64,000 nucleotides of DNA, taken from positions 310,001-374,000 of the forward strand of contig NZ_JAAXMS010000004.1 in NCBI RefSeq assembly GCF_012290005.1, read 5' to 3'. This DNA comes from Crateriforma spongiae (GTDB lineage: Bacteria > Planctomycetota > Planctomycetia > Pirellulales > Pirellulaceae). A program made the position numbers and the translations under genes. Below, piece by piece: positions 49,211-58,399 of the stretch; positions within the stretch are counted from its first letter, which is position 1, and every line of letters begins with the position of its first letter. The notes under the pieces were generated by a model, which saw only the letters and a list, made by a program, of their open reading frames with translations, was not told the DNA's origin and ran no database searches.

Positions 49211-50836
49211 CTAAGTTTCCAAGCCCAGCTTTTTCATCTTGTACCGAATCATTCGGGCGGTGATGCCCAGTTGCCGAGCGGCAGCGGCGGCGTTGCCCGA
49301 AGCACATTTTAACGCGTCGCTGATCATGTCGCGTTCCAGTGCTTCGACGCGGATGTCCAGCCGGCTGGATACCGAATCGTCGGCCGCATCCGGCATCTCC
49401 AACGTCGGCGGCAAGTGATGGCCCAGGATCGCGTCACCGTCGGCCAACAAGATGGCGTGTTCGATGCAGTTTTCCAGCTCTCGAACGTTGCCCGGCCAGT
49501 GATAGGCCATCAACATGTCAATCGCCGGTGTGCTGAACCGGCGAATTTGTTTGCCCATTTCGCGTGCATACTTTTCGGCGAAGTGATTCGCGAGCAGCAA
49601 GATGTCGTCGCGTCGTTCACGCAGTGCGGGCAACACGATTGGAAAAACGTTGATGCGATAGTACAGGTCTTGGCGAAACGTTTTTTCCTTCAGTGCACTT
49701 TCCAAGTCACAGTTGGTCGCCGCGATGACTCGGACGTTCGCCGTCAACGTTTCATTGGATCCGACCCGCTCGAATTCATGTTCTTGCAGGAACCGTAACA
49801 ACTTGACTTGAATCGCGGGCGGGAAGTCACCAATTTCGTCCAAGAACAACGTTCCGTTTTCGGCTTCTTCGATGCGTCCGATCCGTCGCTCGATGGCTCC
49901 GGTGAACGCACCTTTCTCGTGGCCGAACAGTTCCGATTCCAACAACGTCTCGCTCAACTGCGCACAATTGACCCGAATGTAGGGCTGGTTCGATCGACCG
50001 CTGGAATAGTGAATCGCGGACGCCACCAATTCTTTGCCGGTCCCGGTCTCGCCGCGAATTAGAACGGTTGTGTTGCCGGTCGCGACGCGGCGGATCCGTG
50101 TATAGACGGCTCGCATCGGACGCGAATTTCCGATAATGTTTTCCGGACGAAAGCGTTCTTCCAAGGCATCGCGCAGCCGCAAGTTTTCTTCTTGCAGTGC
50201 TTCGTGTTCTTCCCGTTCGTCGCGTCGCACGCGAACGTCGAATCCGATCATCGCCGCGACGATGGTCAGGGCCCGTTCGGCTTCGTCCAGTTCATCCGCG
50301 TCGCGTTGACCCGATTCACCGGGCGGCAGGTCAGCGGCCAAGGTCCCGATCACTTCGCGTCCGACCATGATGGGAACGCAAATGAAACTACTGTCATCCG
50401 CGTGTCGGCGTGCCCGCTGGTGGATGCGGTCGACGAATTCGGGTTCACTTGAAACGCTGGGCACGACCACGGAACGGCCGCTTTCCAAGACCCGGCCGGT
50501 GATGCCTTCGCCACGTTGATAGTGAACCGATTGTGCTTGGTCGGGTGGAACGCTGCGGGTCGCGCCGATGACCAACCGTTGTTCGTCGGCGGCCAACAGC
50601 ATCACGGTGGTTCGGACCATACCCAAAGTCTGTTCCAGAACCTGCAGGATGTCGTGCAGCGTTTGGCTTTGACCTGAGCGTGCGTTCAACACCTGTGCGA
50701 TCGATGACAATGCCGCCATCTGGTGTCGCCAGCGGTCCTTCTGTGCCGCGCAGGCGTGTGCCGATGCTTGATCATTGTGCAAATCGCATTTCGATGAACA
50801 GTGTGTGGGCAGACGATGCGGGGGATCGGCGGACAC
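49211..50836 (-). CDS. nifA: NifA-type sigma-54-dependent activator of nitrogen fixation
   Basis: An enhancer-binding protein for sigma-54 promoters. With the GTG at 50836 it has 541 aa. A GAF domain (about residues 50-200) precedes the AAA+ domain (GETGTGKE 262-269, sigma-54-contacting GAFTGA 309-314, Walker B LFLDEIG 330-336) and a Fis-type helix-turn-helix ([21 protein letters not shown]) at the C-terminus. The frame is open to 51115. An ATG at 50719 would remove most of the sequence before GAF, including a Cys-rich stretch (CSSKC, HACAAQ). The Cys cluster that makes many NifA proteins oxygen-sensitive, between AAA+ and HTH, is absent, and no nifL is seen. Being last in the nif string and after nifV supports the NifA call. 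Confidence 0.88.
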   Translation of the reverse strand: MSADPPHRLPTHCSSKCDLHNDQASAHACAAQKDRWRHQMAALSSIAQVLNARSGQSQTLHDILQVLEQTLGMVRTTVMLLAADEQRLVIGATRSVPPDQAQSVHYQRGEGITGRVLESGRSVVVPSVSSEPEFVDRIHQRARRHADDSSFICVPIMVGREVIGTLAADLPPGESGQRDADELDEAERALTIVAAMIGFDVRVRRDEREEHEALQEENLRLRDALEERFRPENIIGNSRPMRAVYTRIRRVATGNTTVLIRGETGTGKELVASAIHYSSGRSNQPYIRVNCAQLSETLLESELFGHEKGAFTGAIERRIGRIEEAENGTLFLDEIGDFPPAIQVKLLRFLQEHEFERVGSNETLTANVRVIAATNCDLESALKEKTFRQDLYYRINVFPIVLPALRERRDDILLLANHFAEKYAREMGKQIRRFSTPAIDMLMAYHWPGNVRELENCIEHAILLADGDAILGHHLPPTLEMPDAADDSVSSRLDIRVEALERDMISDALKCASGNAAAAARQLGITARMIRYKMKKLGLET

Positions 50837-51039
50837 GGGACAAGTTTCGTACTTGAAGTGTTCAGAGCATCCAGTGACGTGAATCCGGCCGAAACGATAC
50901 GGCCGATGACGATTCCGTCGCACTCCGGTGGATCGATTCGCAACGGTTTGGCGACATTGCGTTGCTGAAATTTTGGGCGAATCGATTGAAACGGCTTCGG
51001 CTGCAAATCGAGTTCCCGACCTGAACGCGGCGTCCGGTT

Positions 51040-52230
51040 TTAGCCCGCATGCGACGGTGTGCCGCTTTGCTTGTGAACCCGGTAAATTTCCGCCAGCCGC
51101 CCGGGTGTGATGCACCGTCGTGTTCGTGCGACTTCGTGGCGGACCTTGGCCATTAATTCGGACACCTCATCGCCACGGGCGGGGATCCCCGCTGCACGCA
51201 ACGCTTCGGTCAGTCCCGCGCGTCCGCTGTGCGAACCCACGCGGATTTCGCGACCCGTTTGGCCGACCGATCCAGGGGGAAACGGTTCGAATGCCGCAGG
51301 ATTACGAAGCACACCATGCACATGGATGCCCGATTCGTGGACAAACAATCCTTCGCCGGCGATCGGTTTTTGCGGCGGAATCGTTCGATCGCAGGCCGCC
51401 GCGACTTGGCGACACAGTTGGCATAACTTTTCGCGCCGGATGCGGGTGCGAATGTCCGTGGTGGCCGCCAATGCGACGGCGACTTCTTCCAACGCCGCGT
51501 TGCCCGCACGTTCGCCCAACCCCAAAACCGTCACGTCGGCATCCGTTGCGCCCGCTTGCAGCGCCGCCAAGGTGTTGCCCACCGCCATACCCAAATCGTT
51601 GTGACAGTGAACACCGATCGCTGGCAGTCTGGTTGCCTCGCGTACAAGACCGGCGATGCGGGCCGCAGTCATCGGGTTCCACAAGCCCACCGTGTCGGCC
51701 AGACGCAGGCGATCGATCTGAAGTTGTTCGCAATGTCGTGCAAATTTAAGGACCGAAGCGTCGCCACAGCGTGAGGCGTCCATGAACCCGACGGAAACGA
51801 AATCAAAACGTTGCCGGGCCAAGTCGACTCTACGGTGCAACGTGTCGATCACCCACGTCCAAGACTTGCCCAGTGTCTGGATCTGTAAATCGGATCCTGG
51901 CAACGCCACGTGGACCGACCGCAGACCACACGACGCGGCGGCGTCCAGATCCGCAACACTTGCGCGACACCAACCGGTGATTCGGCAAGGCAAATTCATG
52001 TCCAACGTTTGACGAATTACAGCTTGTTCGTCATCGCCGATGACGGGACAACCGACTTCGATTTCGTCGACGCCGATCTCGGCCAAAGCGTTCGCGATGG
52101 CCAGCCGATCTTGTGCGGAAAAAATGATGCCGGGCGATTGGGCGGCGTCACGCAGCGTGGTGTCGACCAGGTGAACGGATCGCTGCGATGAAGTTGCCGT
52201 GGGCGAGGGTTGATTGCATGAAGCCGACAC
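51040..52230 (-). CDS. nifV: Homocitrate synthase of nitrogen fixation
   Basis: Condenses acetyl-CoA and 2-oxoglutarate to homocitrate, the organic ligand of FeMo-cofactor. 396 aa from a GTG at 52230, five bases after the ferredoxin stop. The frame is open upstream but shadows the ferredoxin. [12 protein letters not shown] (residues 23-34) and [12 protein letters not shown] carry the metal ligands. [13 protein letters not shown] and the [11 protein letters not shown] segment complete the DRE-TIM signature. It could on sequence alone be an isopropylmalate/citramalate-type enzyme, but its place between nifB-fdx and nifA argues for NifV. Confidence 0.9.
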   Translation of the reverse strand: MSASCNQPSPTATSSQRSVHLVDTTLRDAAQSPGIIFSAQDRLAIANALAEIGVDEIEVGCPVIGDDEQAVIRQTLDMNLPCRITGWCRASVADLDAAASCGLRSVHVALPGSDLQIQTLGKSWTWVIDTLHRRVDLARQRFDFVSVGFMDASRCGDASVLKFARHCEQLQIDRLRLADTVGLWNPMTAARIAGLVREATRLPAIGVHCHNDLGMAVGNTLAALQAGATDADVTVLGLGERAGNAALEEVAVALAATTDIRTRIRREKLCQLCRQVAAACDRTIPPQKPIAGEGLFVHESGIHVHGVLRNPAAFEPFPPGSVGQTGREIRVGSHSGRAGLTEALRAAGIPARGDEVSELMAKVRHEVARTRRCITPGRLAEIYRVHKQSGTPSHAG

Positions 52231-52235
52231 GGTGA

Positions 52236-52538
52236 CTATTCCGCAAGCAAGGCTTCGGCCGGACGTTCGTCTTCCAACGCGTCCAAGATTTCGTCGATCT
52301 TGTCTTCGTCGACTTCGCTGTACCACCAACCTTCGGGATAGACGACCAACAATGGGCCTTTGCCACAGCGTTTGAAACAACTGGTGGTCGATACCATCGC
52401 ATCGATGCCACGATCGATGATTTCGTCTTCCAAGTACTGTGGCAACCCCGCAGCACCTTTTCGATGGCAGACGCCTTTGGGTTCGCCGTTGGTGCGATAG
52501 CTGTTGCAAATCATCAAATGAAAACGACTGGTGTCCAT
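52236..52538 (-). CDS. Thioredoxin-like [2Fe-2S] ferredoxin of the nif cluster
   Basis: 100 aa from the ATG at 52538. Four Cys at positions 11, 24, 54 and 58 (C-x12-C-x29-C-x3-C) match the thioredoxin-fold [2Fe-2S] ferredoxins (Shethna/clostridial type). This kind of gene is repeatedly found beside nifB or nifEN and may pass electrons during cofactor synthesis or to nitrogenase. An acidic C-terminus (EVDEDKIDEILDALEDE) suits docking. It lies 76 bp downstream of nifB and 5 bp ahead of nifV. Confidence 0.85.
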   Translation of the reverse strand: MDTSRFHLMICNSYRTNGEPKGVCHRKGAAGLPQYLEDEIIDRGIDAMVSTTSCFKRCGKGPLLVVYPEGWWYSEVDEDKIDEILDALEDERPAEALLAE

Positions 52539-52614
52539 CGGCTTGCCTTTCGCAATACGCGGTGAATTGAACGGAACGAAAACAGGTCGGAAAAGGCGTG
52601 GGAATTCAATCGCA

Positions 52615-53904
52615 TCAACCGCAACCGGTGCCCGAGCCGGGACATCCGCCACAGCCGACGCCATCGGTGTCGCAACCCGATGCCGGTGCCAGCACTCGGG
52701 CGGGCATGCGAGGTTTCTGGCCTTGATAGATCGCGTGCAAGGCATCTTCGATCATGCCTTCGGCGACCAGCACGCGGACGCCGTGTTTGGCCAACGCGAC
52801 TTTGGGACTTTGCCCGGCGTTGCCACAAAGCAGAACGCTGCAGTCGTCCAGTCGAGCCGCCAGTTCGTCCCAGCGACTTTCACCCGAACCGGGCAACGGC
52901 GTGGGACGTGTTTCGATCGGGCGAAAACTGCCGTCGGGGTTGCGGCCAAAGATCCACAACTGTTCGGATTCCCCCAGGTGCTGGTTGATCAACAGGCCTT
53001 CGAACGACGTGACGGCGACATAGGGGCGATCGTCGCTGGGGACCGTTTCCGCCGACGCAGCTTCGGTCAACGCTTGCTGAACGACCTCGTCGTTGTCTTC
53101 GCCCAACATGCCGGCGGCATCGGCGCGACAGCGTTGGCAGTGTTCCATCTGGGGAACAAATTCGCCGCACCGATCGCGGATGTCGGTCATCATCGCCGCA
53201 TCGGGTTCGTCCAAGTCGGCGAAGGGCGTGTCGGCCAGCGGATACAACGCCATGCAGTTGTGGTAATCGACCTCCAAGCGGCTCGCCAAACGTGCGATGT
53301 CGGGAATGTGATGGTCGTTGATCCCAGGCATGACGATGCTGTTGACCTTGACCGTCATCCCGTGAGACTTCAGCAAGTCGATCGCATCGAGTTGTTGGTC
53401 CAGTAAAGCCTCCGCCGCTTCGATACCACGCAAGACTTTTCGGCCCAGCCGAGCGAAACGATAGATCTTGGCACTAATCTGTGGATCGATCGCGTTGATG
53501 GTCAAAGTGACGTGGCTGGTTTTCAGTTCCGCCAGTTCTTCGACGTGCGGCGCGATTTCCAGGCCATTGCTGGCAACGCACAACAGCATCGACGGATGGT
53601 GCTCGCGGACCAGTCGCAACGTCCGCATCGTTTTGTCGGCGTTGGCGAACGGGTCGCCAGGTCCGGCGATGCCGACAACCGTGATCGGCGTGTCCACCAG
53701 GTCGACGACTTTGTTCAAGTACGTCAGCGATTGTTCGGGCGTCAGCAGCGTGCTGGAAACCCCCGGTCGCGATTCGTTCAAGCAATCGAACTTGCGGTTG
53801 CAAAAGTTGCATCCGACATTGCACTTCGGCGCGACGGGCAAGTGCACGCGTCCGTATTGATGTCGGGCTTCGGGATCAAAGCACGGATGGCATTGAACGC
53901 TCAT
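52615..53904 (-). CDS. nifB: FeMo-cofactor biosynthesis radical SAM protein NifB
   Basis: Builds the 8Fe-9S-C NifB-co core and inserts the interstitial carbon from SAM. 429 aa. HPCFDPEARHQYGRVHLPVAP and the radical SAM Cys C28-x3-C32-x2-C35 (CNVGCNFC) are diagnostic. The GIAGPGDPFAN strand and MPGINDHHI also fit. From about residue 300 a NifX/NafY-like cofactor-carrier domain follows, so the missing separate nifX may be partly covered. The C-terminal tail is Cys/Gly-rich (GCDTDGVGCGGCPGSGTGCG), possibly a metal-binding tail. It lies 63 bp downstream of nifN. Confidence 0.97.
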   Translation of the reverse strand: MSVQCHPCFDPEARHQYGRVHLPVAPKCNVGCNFCNRKFDCLNESRPGVSSTLLTPEQSLTYLNKVVDLVDTPITVVGIAGPGDPFANADKTMRTLRLVREHHPSMLLCVASNGLEIAPHVEELAELKTSHVTLTINAIDPQISAKIYRFARLGRKVLRGIEAAEALLDQQLDAIDLLKSHGMTVKVNSIVMPGINDHHIPDIARLASRLEVDYHNCMALYPLADTPFADLDEPDAAMMTDIRDRCGEFVPQMEHCQRCRADAAGMLGEDNDEVVQQALTEAASAETVPSDDRPYVAVTSFEGLLINQHLGESEQLWIFGRNPDGSFRPIETRPTPLPGSGESRWDELAARLDDCSVLLCGNAGQSPKVALAKHGVRVLVAEGMIEDALHAIYQGQKPRMPARVLAPASGCDTDGVGCGGCPGSGTGCG

Positions 53905-53967
53905 GGCAATCGGCCTTGTCGGATGAGAGAAAACGCGGGAACCAAGTCAGCATTTTTGGACGTGGCA

Positions 53968-55335
53968 TTACAGGTACGTGTATCCCATTTCGCTGATGTC
54001 TTGACGCTGTTCCAACAACGTGTTGACGATGCGATCAAACAGTTGTTGGGTGCCGCGATAGCCGACGTGCAGCATTCGCGATGCGCCAAACCGGTCGTGA
54101 ACGGGTAAGCCGATGCGGACCAACGGAATGCCCAGTTGGCGGGCCAGCTTGTAGCCTTTGGAATGACCGATCATCAGATCCGCGTGGACGTCGGCGGCGG
54201 CCTCGGTCAAGTCTTCAAAGTCGACGCCTTCGATCACCCGCGGCGGTTCGCTCGGGCCCATTTCGATTCGGTTGATCGATGCCTTCAGCGTTCCGCTCTG
54301 GCCTCCGGAGCCGCACAAGACGGTTTGGATGCCGATCTCCGCCAAGAATCCGACGGTTGAAACGACGAAGTCTTCGTCGCCGAAAACGATGGCACGCTTT
54401 CCAAAGATGTACTTGTGGGCGTCGATGTAGCTGTCGACCAATCGCCCGCGTTCGGCAGTGTGATGTTGGGGCGTCGGTCGGCCGCTGACCTTTTCCAACA
54501 CTCCGAACATTTGATCGCTGGCTCGCACACCGATCGGCATGGGCAACACCATGGCGGGCACGTCGAATTTTGCGGCCAGGATGCCCGCCGCGGTGCGACC
54601 CGTTGGCGTATCACCCAACTGAATCGACGCGGCGGCGGTTCCGCATCGCCGAATCATGTCGATGGGCGTACCGCCATCGGGAATCCGTTGGTACTGTTGC
54701 CACGGCGGGCCGTCCAATCGATCGCTGTAGTCCGGCGTCAGGATTGGCGTTAGTCGAAAATCGTGAACGATTTCTCGCAGGTGACGTAGGTCGGCGGGCG
54801 ACACGATGAAGGGAAGAATGTTGACCAGGTCGTCTTGTCGCTTTCCGCCTTCGGCCAGGGTGTCGACGATCGCCGCCACGGCTTCGGTGTATCCGTCGAA
54901 ATGGCTGCCGTGATAGCTGGGCGTCGAAGCGTGAATCAGCGGCGGGATCGACAGGTCCGTATTGCCCGCTTGTTCGCTGCGAAATTCGTTCAGGAACATC
55001 GACACGTCGTCGCCGATCGTTTCGCTCAGGCAAGTCGTTGCGATTCCCACCGCTTTGGGGCGATAACTTTCCAGCACGTGCCGCAGCCCGATCGACAGGT
55101 TGTTTTGCCCGCCAAAGATGGCCGATTGTTCGTCGAAGTTGGACGACGCGATGTCCATCGGTTCGCGAAAGTGGCTGATCAAATATCGCCGGATGTACGT
55201 CGAGCAGCCTTGTGATCCGTGCAAGAAGGGCAAGCAGCCTTCCACGCCGCTGAATGCCAGACAAGCACCCAAGGGCGTGCACATCTTGCATGCGTTTCGG
55301 GTGGCAACAAAGCTGGAACCTTGATCGGTCATCAT
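53968..55335 (-). CDS. nifN: Nitrogenase cofactor scaffold subunit NifN
   Basis: With NifE forms the scaffold on which NifB-co is matured to FeMo-co. 455 aa from the first of two adjacent ATGs at 55335, whose ATGA overlaps the nifE stop (translational coupling). The N-terminal CKMCTPLGAC (Cys 16, 19, 25), GVEGC (34) and HGSQGC (44) match NifN, and TTCLSETIGDD and the GYRGTQQLFDRIVN end are NifK/NifN-family hallmarks. It is distinguished from NifK by the CKMCTPLGA start and by its place after nifE. The frame extends upstream into nifE only as a shadow. Confidence 0.96.
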   Translation of the reverse strand: MMTDQGSSFVATRNACKMCTPLGACLAFSGVEGCLPFLHGSQGCSTYIRRYLISHFREPMDIASSNFDEQSAIFGGQNNLSIGLRHVLESYRPKAVGIATTCLSETIGDDVSMFLNEFRSEQAGNTDLSIPPLIHASTPSYHGSHFDGYTEAVAAIVDTLAEGGKRQDDLVNILPFIVSPADLRHLREIVHDFRLTPILTPDYSDRLDGPPWQQYQRIPDGGTPIDMIRRCGTAAASIQLGDTPTGRTAAGILAAKFDVPAMVLPMPIGVRASDQMFGVLEKVSGRPTPQHHTAERGRLVDSYIDAHKYIFGKRAIVFGDEDFVVSTVGFLAEIGIQTVLCGSGGQSGTLKASINRIEMGPSEPPRVIEGVDFEDLTEAAADVHADLMIGHSKGYKLARQLGIPLVRIGLPVHDRFGASRMLHVGYRGTQQLFDRIVNTLLEQRQDISEMGYTYL

Positions 55336-56876
55336 GCCGTCTCCGTTTCTTGGGCAGCCAAGCCGCTGCAGTGAGCTTTCAACTGACAAACGCCACAGGC
55401 TTGTGAATCGGACCCCGGTGATGGGGCGGTCGCCGCGGTCGGGCATTGCGGGACTTTCGCGTTGAGCGGCAACCCGGCATCCGCTGTGACCAAGGGGCCT
55501 GGGGCGATCGATCGTTTGACAGACGACGCGTGTTGTTTGCGTGGTGACAGCGACCAAACTGGACTGCAAACCGACGAATAGACTTCGTTGGCAAAGTTGA
55601 CCATGCCTTCGTATCCGGCCAGACAACGTTTGCGTTCGTGATTGTGGTCACAGAATGCGACGCCCAGCTTGTAGGCGATCGGTCGTTCTTTCACGCCGCC
55701 GATCAACAAGTCGGCGCCGGTCTGGTCGATGAACTTTGCCAGTTCCAACGGGTTCGTGTCGTCCAATAACACGGTCCCGTCGTCACACAGTGATTCCAGT
55801 TGCTGATAGTCCTGGGGATTGCCCGTTTGCGAACCGGCGATCACCGTTTGAACGCCCAACGTTCGCAAGGACCGCACCAGACTGAAAGCCTTGAAAGCAC
55901 CACCGGTGTAGACCGCCGCCTTCTTGCCCTGCAAAGCATCACGATAGCGTCGCAGTCGCGGCATCACGGCACTGATTTCGTCACGCACCAAACGCTTCGT
56001 GCGTTGCATCATCGCCGGATCGTTGAATGTTTCGGCGACGTCGTACAGGGCTTTGCTGACGTCTTCCAGTCCAAAGTACGACACGTGAACAAACGGAATG
56101 TCGTACTTTTGCTTCATCAGCCGGGCCAAGCCTTTCATGGATCCCGAGCACTGCACAACGTTCAACTGGGCGTGGTGAGCCCGGCGGATATCATCAACAC
56201 GTCCGTCACCGGTGATGGTAGAGATGACGTTGACGCCCATTCGTTCGTAGTAGTCGCGGATGACCCAGGTTTCACCGGCGATGTTGAAGTCGCCCAGGAT
56301 GTTGATCGAAGGTCCGTCCGGCGGCGGCGATTCACTGGAACCGACCAAGCGATCCAGTGCCGCGCAGGCGGCCGTGTAACCGTCTTTCTTGGAACCGGCG
56401 AACCCTTCGCTGTGCACGGGGATCGTTTCCACGCCCGTCTGTGCCGTCACGCGCCGGCAGACCGCTTCCAAGTCGTCACCGATCAATCCGACGATGCACG
56501 TCGCGTAGACAAACGCCGCTTTGGGTCGATACCGCCCGATCAGTTCGATCAACGCGGTTTCGCATTTCTTTTCCCCGCCGTAGATCACATCCTTTTCACG
56601 CAGGTCCGTTGAAAACGACATGCGATGCAATTGCGATCCGGACGATTGGGCACCGCGAATGTCCCAGGTGTACGCCGCGCATCCGATCGGTCCATGCACC
56701 AAGTGCAGGGCGTCGGTGATCGGATACAGCACGACCCGTGAACCGCAGAACACGCACGCCCGCTGGCTGACCGAACCGGCAACGCTGTGTTTTTCACAGT
56801 CCAGCTGGAACGGCTGGGCACCCTTGGTGTGAACCTGACGGCGGCGGGCGTCCAGGATATCAATGGCCTCGCGCAT
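55332..56876 (-). CDS. nifE: Nitrogenase cofactor scaffold subunit NifE with a Cys-rich C-terminal extension
   Basis: The alpha-like subunit of the NifEN scaffold. 514 aa from the ATG at 56876. A GTG at 56900 would add eight residues, but MREAIDIL matches the family start better. Cys 41 and 44 (RACVFCGS), HGPIGC (66) and ATCIVGLIGDD are the expected cluster and family motifs, as is NILGDFNIAGE. After VNFANEVYSSV, where most NifE proteins end, about 70 residues continue, with a Pro/Ala/Ser linker and a final CPTA...ACGVCQLKAHC group of four Cys. This tail is unusual and might bind an Fe-S cluster or metal. Confidence 0.95.
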   Translation of the reverse strand: MREAIDILDARRRQVHTKGAQPFQLDCEKHSVAGSVSQRACVFCGSRVVLYPITDALHLVHGPIGCAAYTWDIRGAQSSGSQLHRMSFSTDLREKDVIYGGEKKCETALIELIGRYRPKAAFVYATCIVGLIGDDLEAVCRRVTAQTGVETIPVHSEGFAGSKKDGYTAACAALDRLVGSSESPPPDGPSINILGDFNIAGETWVIRDYYERMGVNVISTITGDGRVDDIRRAHHAQLNVVQCSGSMKGLARLMKQKYDIPFVHVSYFGLEDVSKALYDVAETFNDPAMMQRTKRLVRDEISAVMPRLRRYRDALQGKKAAVYTGGAFKAFSLVRSLRTLGVQTVIAGSQTGNPQDYQQLESLCDDGTVLLDDTNPLELAKFIDQTGADLLIGGVKERPIAYKLGVAFCDHNHERKRCLAGYEGMVNFANEVYSSVCSPVWSLSPRKQHASSVKRSIAPGPLVTADAGLPLNAKVPQCPTAATAPSPGSDSQACGVCQLKAHCSGLAAQETETA

Positions 56877-56925
56877 GGCGTTGCATTCTTCGTGTTGCAC
56901 GTTGCGGGATGATGACGGCGGCGAT

Positions 56926-58326
56926 CTACATCACCAGTTCGAAACCGGATTCGGGAGCGTCGCGGTCTTGACGATCCAGGAAAGCGTCCAGAATCTGTTC
57001 CAAGATTCGCGTCGTCCCGCGATAGCCTACGGTCGCGAAATGTTGGTGACCGATGCGATCGAGAATCGGGAATCCGTGACGGATCAGCGGGATGTCTTCG
57101 TCGCGGGCGATGTACTTCCCATAGGTGTTGCCGATCAGCAGATCCACCTTGTCCGGATCGCTCTTGATCCACTGGTGCAGTTGGAACATGTCGGCACAGG
57201 AGCCTTGGTCGACTTTGCAGGCTTGCGCGTGGTCGCCCAGCACATCGCCCATTCGCTTGAAGAACTTCTTGCCCGGTGTTCCAGTCACGACGAACTTTGG
57301 AATCATGTCCAGCGTGATCAACAGTTCGGCCAGCGAGACCAGTTGGTCGGGGTCGCCCCACAAAGCAGCGGTCTTGCCATAGAAATACTGGTGCATGTCG
57401 GTCATCAAATCCAACAAGCGTCCGCGTTCGGTCATGATTTCATCGGGGACGAATCCGCCGTTGATCTCACGCAGCTTCATGATGAATTGATCAGTCGCCT
57501 TCAGGCCGATTGGCAATGGCAACGTGGTTTGCGGCACCTGGCACTTGGCGAACAAGGCTTTCGCCGCCGGACCGCTGCAGATCGGACCCAACGCGATCGT
57601 GTGACAGGAATCGCCCGCCGAACGGATCGAGTCGACCGTCGCACCGCCGGCGGGGAACATTTCATGAATGCCGGTTTGCGGTGAATCCAAGACACCGGAC
57701 GTATCCGGAAACGTGACCGGATCCAGCCCCATCAGCTTGACCAGTCGTTTCAGTTCACTCATGTCGGCCGGTTCCACCCAACCGGGAATCAGATTGACCT
57801 GGTCGCGGATCTTTTCGGCGCCGCTGGACTGTGCGATGTAGTCGACCATCGCTTTGGTCATTGTGGCGAAACCGGTGGTGTGCGAACCGACATAGGACGG
57901 CGTGTTGGCGTGAATCACCATCTTGCCCTCGGGCAGCAATCCCTTGTCGATCGCGGCTTCGACGATCTGTGGCACGTCGTCGCCGATCGTTTCGCTCAGG
58001 CACGTCGTGTGGACTGCGATCACATCAGGGTCATAGACCGTGAAGATGTTTTCGATCGCCGCCAACAGGTTCGCTTGGCCTCCGAACACCGAACTGCCTT
58101 CGGTGAACGAACTGGTGCCCGCCATGGCGGGTTCTTTGTAGTGTCGGCTGAGCGTGGACCGGTGATAGGCACAACAACCTTGGGAACCGTGGCTGTGCGG
58201 CAGGCATCGATGCAACCCGAGCGCGGCGTACATCGCACCGATGGGTTGACACGTCTTGGCGGGATTGACGGTCAACGCTTCACGCTGGACGTCTTGATCC
58301 GCCGAAGTATGGCGTAGCAATGTCAT
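56926..58326 (-). CDS. nifK: Nitrogenase MoFe protein beta subunit
   Basis: With NifD forms the dinitrogenase tetramer. 466 aa. P-cluster ligands are Cys26 (KTCQPIGA), Cys51 or 52 (HGSQGCCAYHR) and Cys109 (TTCLSETIGDD). It lacks the roughly 50-residue N-terminal extension of Azotobacter-type NifK, like the clostridial protein. VNLIPGWVEPADMSELKR and GYRGTTRILEQILDAFLDR are typical. Starts with ATG, with GGAT about five bases upstream, and lies 73 bp downstream of nifD. Confidence 0.98.
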   Translation of the reverse strand: MTLLRHTSADQDVQREALTVNPAKTCQPIGAMYAALGLHRCLPHSHGSQGCCAYHRSTLSRHYKEPAMAGTSSFTEGSSVFGGQANLLAAIENIFTVYDPDVIAVHTTCLSETIGDDVPQIVEAAIDKGLLPEGKMVIHANTPSYVGSHTTGFATMTKAMVDYIAQSSGAEKIRDQVNLIPGWVEPADMSELKRLVKLMGLDPVTFPDTSGVLDSPQTGIHEMFPAGGATVDSIRSAGDSCHTIALGPICSGPAAKALFAKCQVPQTTLPLPIGLKATDQFIMKLREINGGFVPDEIMTERGRLLDLMTDMHQYFYGKTAALWGDPDQLVSLAELLITLDMIPKFVVTGTPGKKFFKRMGDVLGDHAQACKVDQGSCADMFQLHQWIKSDPDKVDLLIGNTYGKYIARDEDIPLIRHGFPILDRIGHQHFATVGYRGTTRILEQILDAFLDRQDRDAPESGFELVM

Positions 58327-58399
58327 GATGGTATCCGTGAATCGAATGGTATGGATGGAAAGAGAGTTCTGGCGTGATCAACAGATCGATCCGGCTGGC

